From positions 37,501 through 101,500 of the forward strand of contig JABMCL010002207.1 in NCBI GenBank assembly GCA_018857735.1: a stretch of DNA of 64,000 nt. Reading direction: 5' to 3'. The stretch's first letter is position 1. Each line of letters opens with the position of its first letter. Under the pieces are notes generated by a model. That model was not told the DNA's origin and searched no databases. It saw only the letters and a list, made by a program, of their open reading frames with translations. Both the position numbers and the translations under genes were made by a program. This DNA is from Alviniconcha marisindica (taxonomy: Eukaryota; Mollusca; Gastropoda; Provannidae). Below, piece by piece: positions 18,894 through 31,992 of this stretch.

Positions 18894-20045
18894 TTAAGAA
18901 AGGAAGACAATTCACTATAGAGCCCAATACAGGGTATATGACAATAGATACCTGGACATGAACTTGACCTGCCTGGGAAACAATGACGCATGACTAGAGA
19001 AGATATGACCGAGCTATCACACAACAAACGACTAATGGAGAAACAAACCTCTACCTGTACAAGTACTAACAAACAGCAAAGCTGATCTTGTAGCACCAAA
19101 CATTTTCACTTTGACTCAAGCACATAATGGGTCATAATATATACATTAAATACAATGTAAGGTGATCATATTCATAAATATATTCAGAAATATGAGGGAA
19201 AAAATCACCCCCACCTACCCCTCAGTCATGCTGAGGGTCAAAAGTTGCACACATGCATGAACATATACACACAAACTGAGTTAACAGTAATGCGTACTGC
19301 TTCTGTTTGCTGCGAGTCTGTACTCTCAGCACAATAAAAATGTACAAACTCCACAAACATTTGAATGGACAGTCTGGAATGAATAGAACTGTTCTTGAAA
19401 TAATCACCCAACCAACTAAAAACCCAATGCATGTTGTGTGACCTTGAAAATGAGTCTAGGTCATTAAACATAAAATGGCTATGAACTTGTATGATGCCAA
19501 TGAGCAGTTTCAATGACAGCATCCAAGAATTATGCTGTCAATAGTATCATCAAGGTTTCTGTCAAGGCTGGTAATGTGTCAGTTATCTCCCTTTAATCTG
19601 TTGCCAGTAGTTGGAGAATAATCATATACTCAGAATCATTTTTAAAAAAAGAAAAAAAAGTACCAAGTCTGAACCCAGCATGATATGAACTTGTTGAGAT
19701 GATAAAACTTCACTTTTATTTTCTTTATCCTGTTTTGAACCAAAAGCTGAATCAAGGTAACCCAATTTCAAGCCATGAATTATTGTAATGCTCAATGGAT
19801 GTTACCATCATGCAAAGTCCAATTGTCTCACCTAACAATTTGCAAGCAAAAGCCACCAAAAGGTTTTCACAGACTCAGTTCCATAGCAATATGTAAGTAA
19901 CCAACACCAAAAATCACAACCCTGGCCTTAAAGTTTAAAATAAAAAACAATGCAGAATGAAACTATGTACAGGACAATGCCAACACACCACCACTTTTTC
20001 TTTTTAGTACTATAGTAGTCATCCTGTTAAAAGTCCCATTTTTCT

Positions 20046-20205
20046 CATAGTTCAGGAGCTGTGTGAGAGTCGAGGTGGCCGTCCTGGGCTGTCCATCCTA
20101 ACGAGCCTTCTGGTTTCTGTGGACGTAAAGAATTATTGCACTGTGCTTCGGCATTGGTCACAACTTGTCCCTAATATGTGAACTGACATCTGAGGACATC
20201 AAGCA
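20046..20205 (+). mobile_element. SINE-like element, second family, copy A
   Basis: It contains TAGTTCAGGAGCTGTGTGAG, AACGAGCCTTCTGGTTTC, GTGGACGTAAAG and CTTGTCCCTAATATG..AACTGACATCTGAGGACAT. It is nearly identical, in reverse orientation, to 46565-46738. The GTTTCTGTGGACGTTAAG-like part is shared with the tRNA-headed SINEs. Confidence 0.8.
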
Positions 20206-22030
20206 TCACTTCACCACCACCATTTTTCTCTCTCATGATCAACTGATAATGCAGACTAAACAGCTTCAATTTGTATTGCACTGCCACTACCAACCTGACA
20301 TTGGTTCATAAGCAAATGATCAGTAAGCAGATAATATATGTGCATGTGCATGTGTATTGGTCATTCTGCCAAAATGCTTTTGGAATGGATGAGATTCTTT
20401 GTTTCTTTGTTAATTGTGAATAAAAGCAACAATTAATCACATGCACACAGTCACTTAGGGCAACAGACCAACCACACATTTTTATGCCAAACTGCAAAGA
20501 AGAACAAACAGCATCCACCCGCTTTTTCTGCATGGAAAATAATACATTTCATTATTACTCATGTCAAATCTCTTCACTGTTTGATAAACATATCTGAAAA
20601 TAATGACCTCACAGTGTGCGTCCAAAGAAACAACTTCTTACTACACCACGTATGTGGGTGATGGCTATTTTTAAATGGCAGCTTCTAAATACTCCAAAAT
20701 AGTGTAATGCATACTGATCAGCAAATGAGACTTTTGACCCCATCTCCAACTCAGTGAAGTGGGTGCAGAAGTCCACTTTTTCTAGCATTCAGTTCGATTC
20801 ACCTGGGTTTGAGCTGAAATGGACGGAAACATGATAAATCATTACACAACATCATCTGAAACATCATGAGGTATGCCATTCTGTTGAACACTCGAACTTT
20901 GTGAGCCAATACCATGTGAAACATGCCTCCACCAAGTAATGAAAAAACAGAATTACAAATGGCACACTTCCAACACAGCACAATTTTACCCAGCTGAATT
21001 AATTTTACCCTTGTAATGAGCACAGTCAAACAATTCAAATGCAAGACCTCTCATTCTGCTATGATTTGTGTAATAGGTCAGTTTTCAGGGTATAAGGGAA
21101 ATAACTTACTAAGGTTACCAAAAATGAAAACGTCTGAGTCACAATTCTCTCCCTTGCCAAATCCCCCAGTTTGCAGGGGGAGAAAAATAATTCAAACATA
21201 ACAAACGGCATGTCCAAGTGTTCAAATCCAGAATACTGATGACAAATGATTTTTTTGTCCAACTGAAAGACTGGATTAACTCCAAAAATTAATATTGAAG
21301 AGACTACATAAATTTACTTAGGAGCTGAGCTCAAGACGAATCACTTCACACAGAGATAGGGACAGCATTTCTAACCAAATTTGGTCAGTTAAATTATTCA
21401 AACAACATTTCATATGAACAACATTCTAATAAGTTATGTTTTTCACTTTTCCAGAATTGTGCAACTTTTTCAGAACAATGCATGGGTTGCACTCAAACTG
21501 GTGGTGACATCAATAATAATGTTTATAGTATTATACACTAACTTTAACTAAAAAGTCACAGTAAAAAGATGACTGTTTTCAAGGAAGCATGTTGTTCATC
21601 CCCTTCTGGTTATCCTCCTGTGTGCAGGGGGGGGGGCAACCACGAACCAGCCAAACACGCATTTCCATGGATGTCAAATGATGGCATGACATCAGGTTGC
21701 TATAAATCATTTCACCCAGGAGCATTCTACCCTCCTTAAATTTAAAGAACAGGTCTGATTACTTCTGAACACACTGACCCTGTGCAGTAGCTAATCAAAT
21801 TTAAGTGTGGTAGCAATACAAATTTCATGTTTTAACTTTTATGAAGAGAGGTACCACTGTAAATCTACCACAATCACAACCATGGTAGCTACGTACACAC
21901 TCTTTTCTTTAAAAAAGTATAAGCCAGCAGTTAAGGAATAATCTTCTGATACTGGAAAGTGGACATAACCAAAGGTAAATTCCACATGTAAAACTGAAGT
22001 TTCTGACTCCTATTACAGTAGTAAGAGGGA

Positions 22031-22520
22031 GTTGGGATAGCTAAGTGGTTAGAACATTCAGACTCATGATTGAAAGGTCCCGGGTTTGAGTCCCTGCAGG
22101 AGCGGCGGGCAAATTTTCTTCTCCATGGTCAACTCTCTGTGCTGACTCTTATTTCTGTATCTGTTTCACCCCCATGTTACTGCAGTGGCATGTTATTGGT
22201 CATTCTGCCAAAAGTGCAGGTGGCAGGTTACAGCTAAACATGCATGCACCCTACCTATGTGGCTTTGAATGAAGTGACACTGTAAACGGGTGCATGCCTG
22301 AATGGTGTACACAGAACTTGTGCCAAGACTGCAGCAGTTTCACGTGGCACCAGCCATGCAGTAACCAGAGAGTGCTGTCAGTACACCACTTCGGTGGATA
22401 TCAAAAATATGCACTATGAAATGATGCAGCCACTCATTCAGAATCACATCCAACATGTGCGCAGATAATCTGCTGGAGAGTAGAGCATAGCGCTATATAA
22501 AAGCGATGAATAATAATAGT
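22031..22520 (+). mobile_element. tRNA-headed SINE, Met-tRNA-like head
   Basis: The first 70 bases resemble a tRNA: GTTGGGATAGCTAAGTGG (A box), a CAT anticodon in a CTCATGA loop, then GGTTTGAGTCC (B box). A 400-bp body follows and the element ends GCGCTATATAAAAGCGATGA plus AATAATAATAG, a typical simple-repeat SINE tail. It lies 150 bp downstream (minus sense) of the stop codon of the 22674-25775 gene. Confidence 0.75.
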
Positions 22521-22673
22521 AAGGGGTGTTGCTTGCACAACATGCGATCAGTGTGATGACGGACACTTGTGGAATTTCTTTTCAAATTTCAAGCTCCTTG
22601 TTGTTTTGCAGAACTTTGTGTCACCTTGTGAACTCATTTATCAAACCTTGCTATGTTTGTTAATATGCAGAAG

Positions 22674-22724
22674 TCACTGGTGAAAGTCCATGGACAGGCT
22701 GAAAGGGTCTATGTCCTCTTCCTC
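22674..22724 (-). CDS. Unrecognised gene, last coding exon
   Basis: A 51-base coding segment (EEEDIDPFSLSMDFHQ, then TGA) after acceptor TTGTACTTTCAG. It is short but in phase with the middle exon and keeps the acidic character. Confidence 0.7.
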   Translation of the reverse strand, partial: EEEDIDPFSLSMDFHQ

Positions 22725-22955
22725 CTGAAAGTACAAAAAGAAAAGACAAATAAACCTATATACATATTCATTGTTACAACTTACATACTATATTGCATCC
22801 ACTGTATAACTACTAAGTCTGTAAGAAATAAACAAGCAAACAAATCCACATCTCTATATCAGTATATGCCAATGAACCCTCACTTACACTTGTTACAGGA
22901 GTACACACACATGCATGCATACACACACACACATGCGTCCACACACACACATACA

Positions 22956-23001
<46 letters not shown>

Positions 23002-23061
23002 TCTCTCTCTCTCTCTCTCACACACACACAGAGAAACTCTCTCTCTCTCTCTCACACACAC

Positions 23062-23093
<32 letters not shown>

Positions 23094-25775
23094 TCCTTCT
23101 CAGTCCCACTCTGGCTCAATTATATAAACAATCTACACATACAAAGGGATGATTAGTGCAATGCCAAACTGAAACTGAGTGACACTAACAGCTACAGTGA
23201 CAGCAAATCGATCAAAATACAATGATAAAATGTCTTGCCACTTTGACAAGATGAAACAACTAACAACAAAGTGCTAACAATCCATGCCATGACTCATGCA
23301 CAGTCAACTGGTGGGGGCACAGAGATTTCTGGTGGCACTGTAGTGCAACTCAGTTTACTTAAAGTTCAAGGTCAAGCCACCTGTACCTGAATGACTTGTG
23401 TCAAATGACACAGCTGTTCCTTCAGCATGGCAAGGTCACTCAGCATCTGCTTGTAGGTGGTGGCGTCCATCATCACCATCGGACGACCCTTAACGATCAC
23501 TGACACCGGGCACATTAACTCTTCACAGTCACTAGACAAGCTTTCCAACACGCTGGCTGCTGTGTGTCTGCACAAAGTACAATACATCATTTACAACAAA
23601 GGTGAATTGAACGGAAAAAAGTACGACCCAACAACAATCACTGAATCAGGTTTTGAATTCATATGAACACATGAATGCTCAAGTGCTGAACACAGCAATA
23701 ATGTCAAGGTAACAACTAACATCTATCTATTCACTCTCCAAATTTGAGTCAGCCTTTGATAAAAATACTGAAACCGATTTCATGATTGTGAAAGCTGTAT
23801 TATGATTTATGTACATTATTACAGCATTACCTGTAGCGTTTGTACTGATTCAGTAAATTAAACAGACTAACTAATAAAGGTAATATTACGGAGACATCTA
23901 TTTAGAACAGACAGGAACAGAAAAATAAGAAAAAGATGAAGAAAACACTTCCACTTCTGACACTAGTTATATTAATTAGTTCACATCCCACAGTTGACTA
24001 AGTAATTAATCTGACTAAGCCACAGGGGGCTTTTGTGATCCCTGCTTGTGAAAACCGGCTGGCAGCCATGCTTTGGATTTACAGCATGCACAGCAACTTG
24101 AGTGAGTGCTAAGCCACAAAGTGCTTGCCACCCCCTTCGCATTACCATTGGATTAGTTGCTTACGAAAGGTCAATTAAAGTTTTAAAAAGCCACTGCTTC
24201 AAATTCAGTTTTACTGATACTATGCCTGAGTCCTGTATCAGTATATCATGATGGATTAAAAAAAAAAAAAAAAGACAAGAAAAAAAAGACATTTGAATCA
24301 AAGATGGAAGAGTCTGCCATTTTTGCTTTTCCTTTTTTTCAGTTTAATTTTCATTGTTTCAATCAACCTTTTTACATCTGCACTGATTAGTCAAAAATGT
24401 GCCGTTCACCCACAGAAATAGCATGTGTTCTAAACTCTGCAATGTGCATGCAGCATGCTTGTGGCCTGCAGGTGAAAAATGAGGATATGCTACATGCTGC
24501 AATTTAATCACACAGTACAATTACAGGTTTCTCTGTGACTGCAAGTGCAATGGAAAAATGTTATGTGGCCTAGAGTTAAATTTTGCACCCCTACCTTAAT
24601 GGTGAGGAGTTTGAGGAAAGGCTCCCTTCCTCTATGACCTCCAGCTCAGAGTCTGATGCGGATCCTGAGTAATCCTCTGATTTGGAGACCCCATGGCCAC
24701 TGTCTTCATCCTCCTCTTCCCTGGCATCTAGATATGCATGGCCATTCTCCACGAGGGACTGTCCCGGAGATGATAACAGCCCCTTGTTGGAACCTGCAAC
24801 CCCCTGAGGTGGACCTGCACCGGAGTTCTGGGCAGAACTCTGACCGCTGGCACACTGGTGAGGCTCTGCAGATGGCTCGCCAGAGAAGTCGCACTTGCAA
24901 ATGCAATCAGCCAGGTCAAGGATCTCGCTGTAGATGCTCATCCTGCTGGCGAGGAAAGCGGCATCGCAATCCTCCTCCTCCACAGGCTCGTCATTCAGCT
25001 GCTTGTCCACAGAATCAAACTGGGCAAGTGGTGCGCGGAAACTGACATCGTCACCAAAGACATCTGAAGCTTCACTTTTGGCACGGTCCATGCAGGTGTT
25101 CATGGAACTGTTCATGTCCAAACTGTCTGATGACTTCCATGACATCCTCACGTGCTTGCTGTCTCCCCCACCAAGACCACGCTTCTTCAGGTTTGACTTG
25201 AGCACACTGCCTGGAACATCTGAATGTCTGTGAGTTGGAGCAGCCTTGCCTCTGGCTCCATGAGTCCGGCAAGTTGTCAGCTTCCCAGGCTGCCGAGGGC
25301 CACATGTGCAGTAAGTGTCACTGTTCACTAAAGCAGACAATTCCACAGTGCCAATGCGGAAATGTCCACAATGATGACAGGAACTCCGACTGAGCCTTTT
25401 AAGTTTATGGTGGCAAGCCTGGCACAGAGTGAACTCTCTTCTGTCCAATGCCTCACCAGCAGCTGGGTCCAAGTCTTCCTGAGGGGAACCTATACTTTCA
25501 ATACCACTGTCAGAAGGCGCAATGCAGCCTCTTTCTCCAGTGGCTCCTGCGGAATAGGCGCCAACAACTGGCACCACACTCTCAGTTGAAACTGGAATGC
25601 TGCTGGTTGTTTTGATGAGGCCCTCATTGTGATGTACGCCCCTGGCCCCGTTGCTCAGACTCAGTGGGGAATAGTCAGGGCCCTTTCCATTCTGCTTGGC
25701 CCCCTTGTCCTTGGGCAGTTTGTGCCTGGGGGAGGCCAGAACCCTGTGGCTGTCAGCAGAGTAGCAGCCCCCCAT
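22674..25775 (-). CDS. Unrecognised 470-aa protein: myristoylation start, DSGxxS, CxxC pairs
   Basis: The exons on the minus strand are 25775-24595, 23567-23387 and 22724-22674. Junctions are GT-AG and in phase, giving a complete ORF from ATG to TGA. The protein starts MGGCYS, a good N-myristoylation signal with a palmitoylatable Cys4. SDSGIESIGS (88-97) contains DSGxxS, the phosphodegron pattern read by beta-TrCP. C118xxC121...C133xxC136 and C156xC158...C169 look metal-binding, and CICKC lies at 291-295. The C-terminal half is acidic and Ser-rich. Residues about 425-455 (YKQMLSDLAMLKEQLCHLTQ) form a likely amphipathic helix or coiled coil, and the tail is EEEDIDPFSLSMDFHQ. I do not recognise the family. 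A membrane-anchored adaptor with regulated turnover is inference only. Its CpG-poor setting suggests a constitutively transcribed gene. Confidence 0.8.
22725..24594. other. Two introns of the unrecognised gene (either side of 23387-23567)
   Basis: The first (22725-23386) contains alternating (CT)n and (CA)n blocks at 22960-23095. The second (23568-24594) is A/T-rich with no distinct repeat. Confidence 0.6.
23387..23567 (-). CDS. Unrecognised gene, middle exon
   Basis: It encodes RHTAASVLESL, VSVIVKGRPMVMMD and YKQMLSDLAMLKEQLCHLTQ, ending VIQ, with acceptor TTTGTGCAG and donor GTACAGG. Phase 2 enters and phase 0 leaves. Confidence 0.78.
24595..25775 (-). CDS. Unrecognised gene, exon with start codon
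   Basis: It encodes residues 1-393 plus two bases of codon 394 and ends ATTAAG|GTAGGG. The frame would stop one codon into the intron, which supports splicing. The 5' UTR part begins at 25794 after a strong TTTTCTTTTTCTTCAG acceptor, so at least one upstream non-coding exon exists. Confidence 0.8.
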
Positions 25776-25786
25776 GATTCTTCATG
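25754..25786 (-). promoter_or_regulatory. Overlapping upstream ORF
   Basis: In the 5' UTR exon an ATG ten bases upstream of the main ATG opens a 10-codon frame (MKNHGGLLLC) in another reading frame. It terminates inside the main coding region, so it could lower initiation at the main start. Confidence 0.5.
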
Positions 25787-25795
25787 CGGGTGTCC

Positions 25796-26227
25796 TGAAG
25801 AAAAAGAAAAAAGTTCTGTAAAATAACATCTTTTTCTCTTTCCTTTTCTAACTTCTATTAGTTCTAAGTCACAATTATATACTGACCCAGCAATGTGGCA
25901 AAGTAAGAGTGACACCAAATATATATATATCACTATTCTCTGTTTTTGAGCAGACTCACGGCACTCTTGTTATAACTTATAGTTATATGTCTCAGATTCT
26001 GAATGAATGACTATCTGAGTATCTCTTTTTGCGGTGCGTTTTTCAATATCCACTGAAATGGTGCACTTACACAAGTTACAATGCTATCTAGTTTAATGAC
26101 TTATGTAAAGCAGTAGTATTATAGTAATGGATTTTAAAGTGCTGTCAACCACACAGGGTCACCTCAGGGCAATCAAACTCTGTCATAACAGATGCACATT
26201 TCAAAACTCTTCTCATACATTATGTAC

Positions 26228-26294
<67 letters not shown>

Positions 26295-26300
26295 CCTGTG
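25796..26300. other. Upstream intron of the unrecognised gene
   Basis: A/T-rich sequence with an (AT)n at 26231-26291. The segment 26127-26180 (GGATTTTAA.GT.CTGTCAACCACACAGGGTCACC) recurs at 59452-59505. Confidence 0.5.
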
Positions 26301-27460
26301 CAAAAAGGTGCTCGGCGAGGATCATCCATTTTTCGGTCGTAAATACTTCTGCAGGTTTAAGTTTTCTCTGAACAAACCTAACTTTATCCGAAAGAGTATG
26401 CATCAAAGAGATAATAAAGATAAACTTGACTCCCAAAGTCAGTTTTGAGTTACTAAAATAGGAAAATTTACACCAAGTCCAGGCCAAAAATCGGCAAAGG
26501 AAGGGTGGACATTTCGGGTGCACTGCTTCAGTTGTCGTTTTGTTTGCATCTTTCTTCTTCAGGCAATTTTCCTTTTGCTGCCTGACAGGACATAGTCAAA
26601 GCTTTTTAATGCTTATGAAAATGGCTCATAACTACTTGTAAAATCTGAATAACTGAAATAAACATATGTTTATTTCAATCAAAACACATTGATGCTGATG
26701 AAAATGTTCATCTGCTACTATCTGCTGCGGACTTGTGGGTGGTGAAACAAAGAAGCTGTTGCTAAAATCAGTGTTTAGTTTTGAAAGCAGTGATAATAAA
26801 AGTGTTGGATTCCATTTGTAATTAAAAAAAATCAAGTTCAAAATTTCAAGTTTTTATTTTGTCGGTCCGTAACGATCGAAAATTGCTATTTGCTGATTTT
26901 ATGACTGCGGTCTTTTTGCACAAAGCGCAGCCATGATTATCCATAGTGCTTTGCGCATACTTTCTCTTTAAACATGGTGCCAACAAGGAGCGGTGAGTGA
27001 ATTTTCGATTTGGGTCATGTACCTTTTTACACTTTCGATTGAAACAATGTTGCGTCCAACAGATTAAATAGTTGCTTTTCATTGATACAACGTTATTTTT
27101 GCATTTTCATTCGTAATTGTAAGCGAAGTGACCATTATTAAACAGATTTCGGTCAGCAGCGTGCAAATTCAAAGTGATGTCTTTGTTCGATAGCCAGCTG
27201 TTTCTCGGATGACAAAAGGTCAGTGTTTCGATCGATAGTGACCAATTTTTGCACAGTAATGTCCAAGTTTTGATCAAATGAACTAGTTTTTTCTTAGTGT
27301 TTCAACTGAAATAGAAAAACGTATACGTTCAAGTGTTTACTTCGTAATGGTGAAAATACCTGTGTTTACGACGGCACACATTTCAGAGTCGATCTGCTGT
27401 TGTTGGATAGCGTTTTTTTCATTTGTTCAGTTGATCGAAACAGCATGATGCCTTGACACA
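26300..27460. other. CpG-retaining block, candidate promoter region
   Basis: CpGs such as CGGTCCGTAACGATCG, TTTCGATCGATAG and TACGACGGCAC are frequent here but rare on both sides. A short minus-strand frame (MDNHGCALCKKTAVI) begins near 26941, but I cannot link it to a gene. The position fits the 5' end of the unrecognised minus-strand gene, possibly shared with a plus-strand transcript. Confidence 0.35.
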
Positions 27461-27880
27461 AATTCTTACTCCTCAGTACACTTCTGCAACTCTACAGGTT
27501 TATGATTGTCGTCTGTGATGTGAACTAAGAGTTTTAAAAAAAGGGCAGAGGCCGCAATTAGGCGTACATTATTTATACAAATTGTACAAACACACAACAA
27601 CAACAAAAAAGAAAAAAAGAAAAAAAGCATTACCACGACATTAACATTCTGATTACGGAGATGATTTTTTATCTCGCAGGACAGATGCATTCTAAAGTGT
27701 GTACTGAAACTAGTGAAAGCCAGAATAAAATTTCTTAACCGATGTAATTTTGTTCTTTGTTGCTTAACTTTGTATGCTTTTCAGCTTCCCTCAGCCTCAG
27801 GACTTCTAGTTCTATATCCTGATGCCTAGGCGTCATAATAATCAGCAAATTGATCATGGGCCCTCAACGTGAAGAAGAAG

Positions 27881-28666
27881 ATGATGTGGGAAGACGGGAA
27901 GGAGTATATTCGCCAGGTACATGTGGGTTTTCAACTTTCATTCAAACTGGTGTGCCCTTCAGCCACATTACCAAAGTTTTAGAAATAAACAGAGGGCCAG
28001 AATACAGTCTTTTTCTCCTCAATTTTTTCATTTGTTTGGTAAATTGTGAAGATGAACTGCAACTGGCACACATATATTCTTTTTTACAGTACTTTTTTGT
28101 TGTTTGTTTCTGTGTATGTCTTTTTTGTTGTTTTTATTACATTATTTATATGTGCATTGCAGTACAAATACAATACAGTGCAGCATATAAAGTAGAATTC
28201 TTGTGGCAATTCACTATAAATATGCAACATGAAGACAGAAAATTCATACAACACAAAATACAATACACTGTGGCACAATGTGGGGTGGGGGTGGGAGTTA
28301 GTAGGGAGAAAAGACCAAATGAACAGAAATTTAAAAAAGGAGGGGGTAACCTGGTATTTGTGTTATTATGTTTCAACTACAGTACTATATGTTAGTAATA
28401 TTACCTAATGTCTGATATAGATGTATTCTGGGGAAAGTCAAAACACACACGTGTGCATGTGCAGACACACACAATATGTTATATATATGCATGTATGGCT
28501 CCAGAGTTGCATACCTATAAATATGGACATATCCTCAAAAACAGTTGTTATATTGCCTTATTTTGTACACATGCATGTTTCTTTTCAGGCTAAAGAGGCG
28601 ATGCTCCAAAAAGGGAAGAGCAAGTGTTTTTCAGGACACAGCAGGGACAACATTAGTGGAGCATGA
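27881..28666 (+). CDS. Possible small spliced ORF (37 aa)
   Basis: Joining 27881-27916 (donor CGCCAG|GTACAT) to 28589-28666 (acceptor TTTCTTTTCAG) gives a continuous frame, MMWEDGKEYIRQAKEAMLQK followed by GKSKCFSGHSRDNISGA, that crosses the junction cleanly. An acceptor at 27783 and an AATAAA at 28715 fit a plus-strand transcript. No family is recognised. It could equally be a non-coding RNA. Confidence 0.25.
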
Positions 28667-31600
28667 AGCCAGATTCATCCTGGGAAGCACTGCAGTACTT
28701 AGGAACAGCAGAGAAATAAAGATATGTCTCAATGCTGAACTGCCAACTCACTGAAAACAAATCTCTTAAATTTATTAGGATGGAAAGAATTAGTGTTAAC
28801 ATGGGAAATTCTCTGTGCTTTGCCATCAGTTTCCAGATTTTGCATTACTGTTTCTGGTTACTTACAATGTGTTACAGTTGTTATTCCAGGTTGTGAGACT
28901 TGAATGCCAAGTCAATGTCTTTTGTAACTGAATTTTACCTGCTGTTAACGATAGGGTATAGGGTGAATGTACATTTGTAATTCACATGGTTTTCTGTTTT
29001 GTCAATGAACGAATAATAATGACAACGTGGCTGTACTTTTTCTAAGTCACATACTGACCGTCCAGTGTTACATATTCCATTGTGTCCTCTGATATACGTG
29101 GTATCTGACAGTGCATTACTTTAAATAATGGTTTCGGCCTTGTTCAATATTTACAATTACATTGCTTTAAATACTGGTTTCGGCCTTGTTCAATATTTAC
29201 AGCAATGTGTCAGATGTAGGAAAACTAACTGATTTTATTAGCAGTGCATATGTTTTACTGGAAAGGAAAGTTTACAAACTTTACAAAGGGAAGAGTTGTG
29301 TCCACCATAGAGTGGTTACATCCAACAGATAAAATGCTTAAAAGGGGCCTTTGACAAAATTACAAGCAACTTGTTTGGTGCTGCAGTCATCAAAACCACT
29401 GCTAAATCAGCTGGTAACATTTTGTTGCAGTGTAGGGAAATCAGCACTGTTATTTTATAAGCTGTGTATTGTGAGCATGGGAAATGTTATGTCCATCCAA
29501 TAATCGTTAAATCCGACAGATAAAATGTAAACAAATGTCATTGATGACCTTATTTCATGCCGCAGTCATGGAAACAAATGATGCTTAAAGTCTAATAAAC
29601 ACATCCTATTTTTGATTCAGTGTTGTGTTTCATTTTCATTTTATTAAAAAATTAAGGTGGCAGGCAGTCTGTCGGATGTAACACAGGACATCATTGTTAT
29701 GGTTTTGAATATGAAATAAATAATTATATATATAATATATATATATATAAACCATTTCTCAAGTCAATCAACAAAACCAATCCCTACAAAAATAAAAAAA
29801 TGTATATATATATATATATATATATATACACAAACATCAATTTTTGAAGGCTTAGTTCCTTTAAAAATGTTTAAAACACTATATAAATGCTTAATGGCAA
29901 ATAACAGTGCCATATGGCAGCATGCTGCACATACCACCTACTAACCATCATCTCCTAGTCCTAGCCACTTAATAAGAGCCATACAAAAAAGCCTGATGTT
30001 TAATAATAATTTTTAAAAAATGAGAATTTTAAGGAAAAAAGTAAGGAGAATGGACCATTAGCACTAAAACATAAAATAAAAAACAAGACTGAAATGAGAA
30101 AGAGGACTAGGCAGAAAAACAAGAGAGGAGATAGGAAAGGGGAATCAAATGACAGCCCCATGATTCCAGACATGGGGAAGAGATCAGACATCCATGACCT
30201 CCTGTTTGGGGTGTCTTGGGGAAACTATGTAAATAACCAAATAAACTGATGAACTACACAGTTACTAAATCCGTAAATGAATGACATGAACTCAAAAACA
30301 CATTCTGGAAAATTCATTTACCAGCACAAACATTTTGGAAACAGCAAAGAAAACACAAAAACTATTGTTTTTCCAGATACCATAAACACAATCAAACTGC
30401 AAGCATAATGTTAATGCAAAACTGTTGCGTGCTAATGCATACACACTATATATATATATCTATATGCAAATTGAGGTAAATCTATGAATTATCATGCACT
30501 TTGCACACACCCTGCTAGTGGTAGTACTGCAACACAACACACCAAAAATGGATTCAGTACCCAGTAGAATCTTATTTGCCCAGTATCAACAACCCCTTAC
30601 AAGTTACATTAGGCCAGCTCTTGATGCTGCCTCTGTCTTCCAGTCTGATGTGTGGGATGTTGGTTCAGCTGCCAAGTTAGAGAGCAGTAGCAGAGTAAGG
30701 ACCAAGCTCAGGTTCACCCAGCCAGAGAGATGGTCAATATTTTATTTACTAATTTACAACTTCATCAGGCACTGGCACAGATGTGTGAGCCACTCAAGAG
30801 CCCACGGAGCTGCAAGCACTCATAGTCATGTATGCATTAACAGCACAAACATGTATGGCCAAATGCCCCTGCCTTAGGCACAGTCAGGCCATTTCCAAGC
30901 TTAGCACTTCAGCGCTAGTAAACATTAGGTCTCCAGCTACAAAAAGTACAAGGAAACATGTTTTTGATCTGCCAATGTGTTGGTAATGGCAACTGACTGA
31001 TAGGGGAAATCTCTGCTGATACTGTGATAGTGGCAGGCCTTGGCAGGCAATGGGCCACCTCACAATGGGCCACAGCCATTTGGAGTCACTGACTCACTGC
31101 CCTACTGTACACTCAAACTAGTCAAAGGCACACACTTCCTGGGTGAAAACACTCAGTCACAAGACAGTAAATATTACATTCCAAGCAATTCCTATTCTTG
31201 CCAGCCAACTAACTCTGTAGTCTGTGGTCCAGTAAGCACTGCACAGTACCCAGATCAGTCTCACACAGTCACGAGTTCCACTTCCAGCTGCGGCTCCTTT
31301 TTCTGTCAGTGTCACTATCAGGTTTTACCTGAATGAGTCTACAAACAGAGTTAACGATCACATGTGCATATGTACCCAATAAAATATTGATCACCGCAAT
31401 GTACAAAGTTGGCAGAGAGAATGATCAATGATTTATTTTACCGGACTGGAAACACAGCACGACAGCAGCTGTCTACTCGACTGGTTCAATAACCACTAAA
31501 CACCTATTCAGCTCTGTGTTTGTATGCTTTTTGTGTTGCTGTCATCTTTTTTAATACCAATTTAACACTGACACTTGCCCACCCACTGAAATGTCTAAGA

Positions 31601-31915
31601 TTAGCCATGACTTTTTTTTTTTTATGAGTCTCATAACATCAACAGCTGAGAGAGAGAGAGAAAAAGAAGAAGAAAAAAAAAAGGGGGGGGGGGGGGGGGG
31701 GGGGGAGAAGCACTGACACAAGCAGTGGAAGGACTGGGTGGAGTTTTATGGGAATATAAAATAGGTCTCAAATGACCAGTCATTGCAATGGCAATCACTC
31801 AAAAACCTCAGTCTAAATAGTTAAGAGGGGGGGAGGGTGCAGAGAGAGACAGAGACAGAGAGAGAGAGAGAGAGACAAAACAAAAACAAAAAAGAGAGTC
31901 TGATAATATCACACA

Positions 31916-31918
<3 letters not shown>

Positions 31919-31992
<74 letters not shown>

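Larger units (their letters stand above)
15201..22673. other. CpG-poor 3' flank of the 22674-25775 gene
   Basis: From about 15200 rightward CpG dinucleotides become scarce and TG/CA abundant. No coding exon is seen. It contains TGACCTTGA-type repeats (about 16107, 19437), a 540-bp tandem repeat, a large (GA)n (18676-18893) and two SINE-like elements. Part may be a long 3' UTR of the gene to the right, but no polyadenylation site could be fixed. Confidence 0.5.

Noticed and set aside
22031..22100. Functional elongator tRNA-Met gene
   Set aside because: It resembles one, but stems are imperfect and it is fused to a SINE body and tail.
26846..27082. Cys-containing 78-aa minus-strand frame as a gene
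   Set aside because: The CALCKK segment looks zinc-finger-like, but there is no complete domain, splice partner or homologous neighbour; kept only as a remark on the CpG-retaining block.
30494..31336. Two plus-strand frames of 127 and 98 aa
   Set aside because: No recognisable domain, no convincing splice context and ordinary composition; likely chance.
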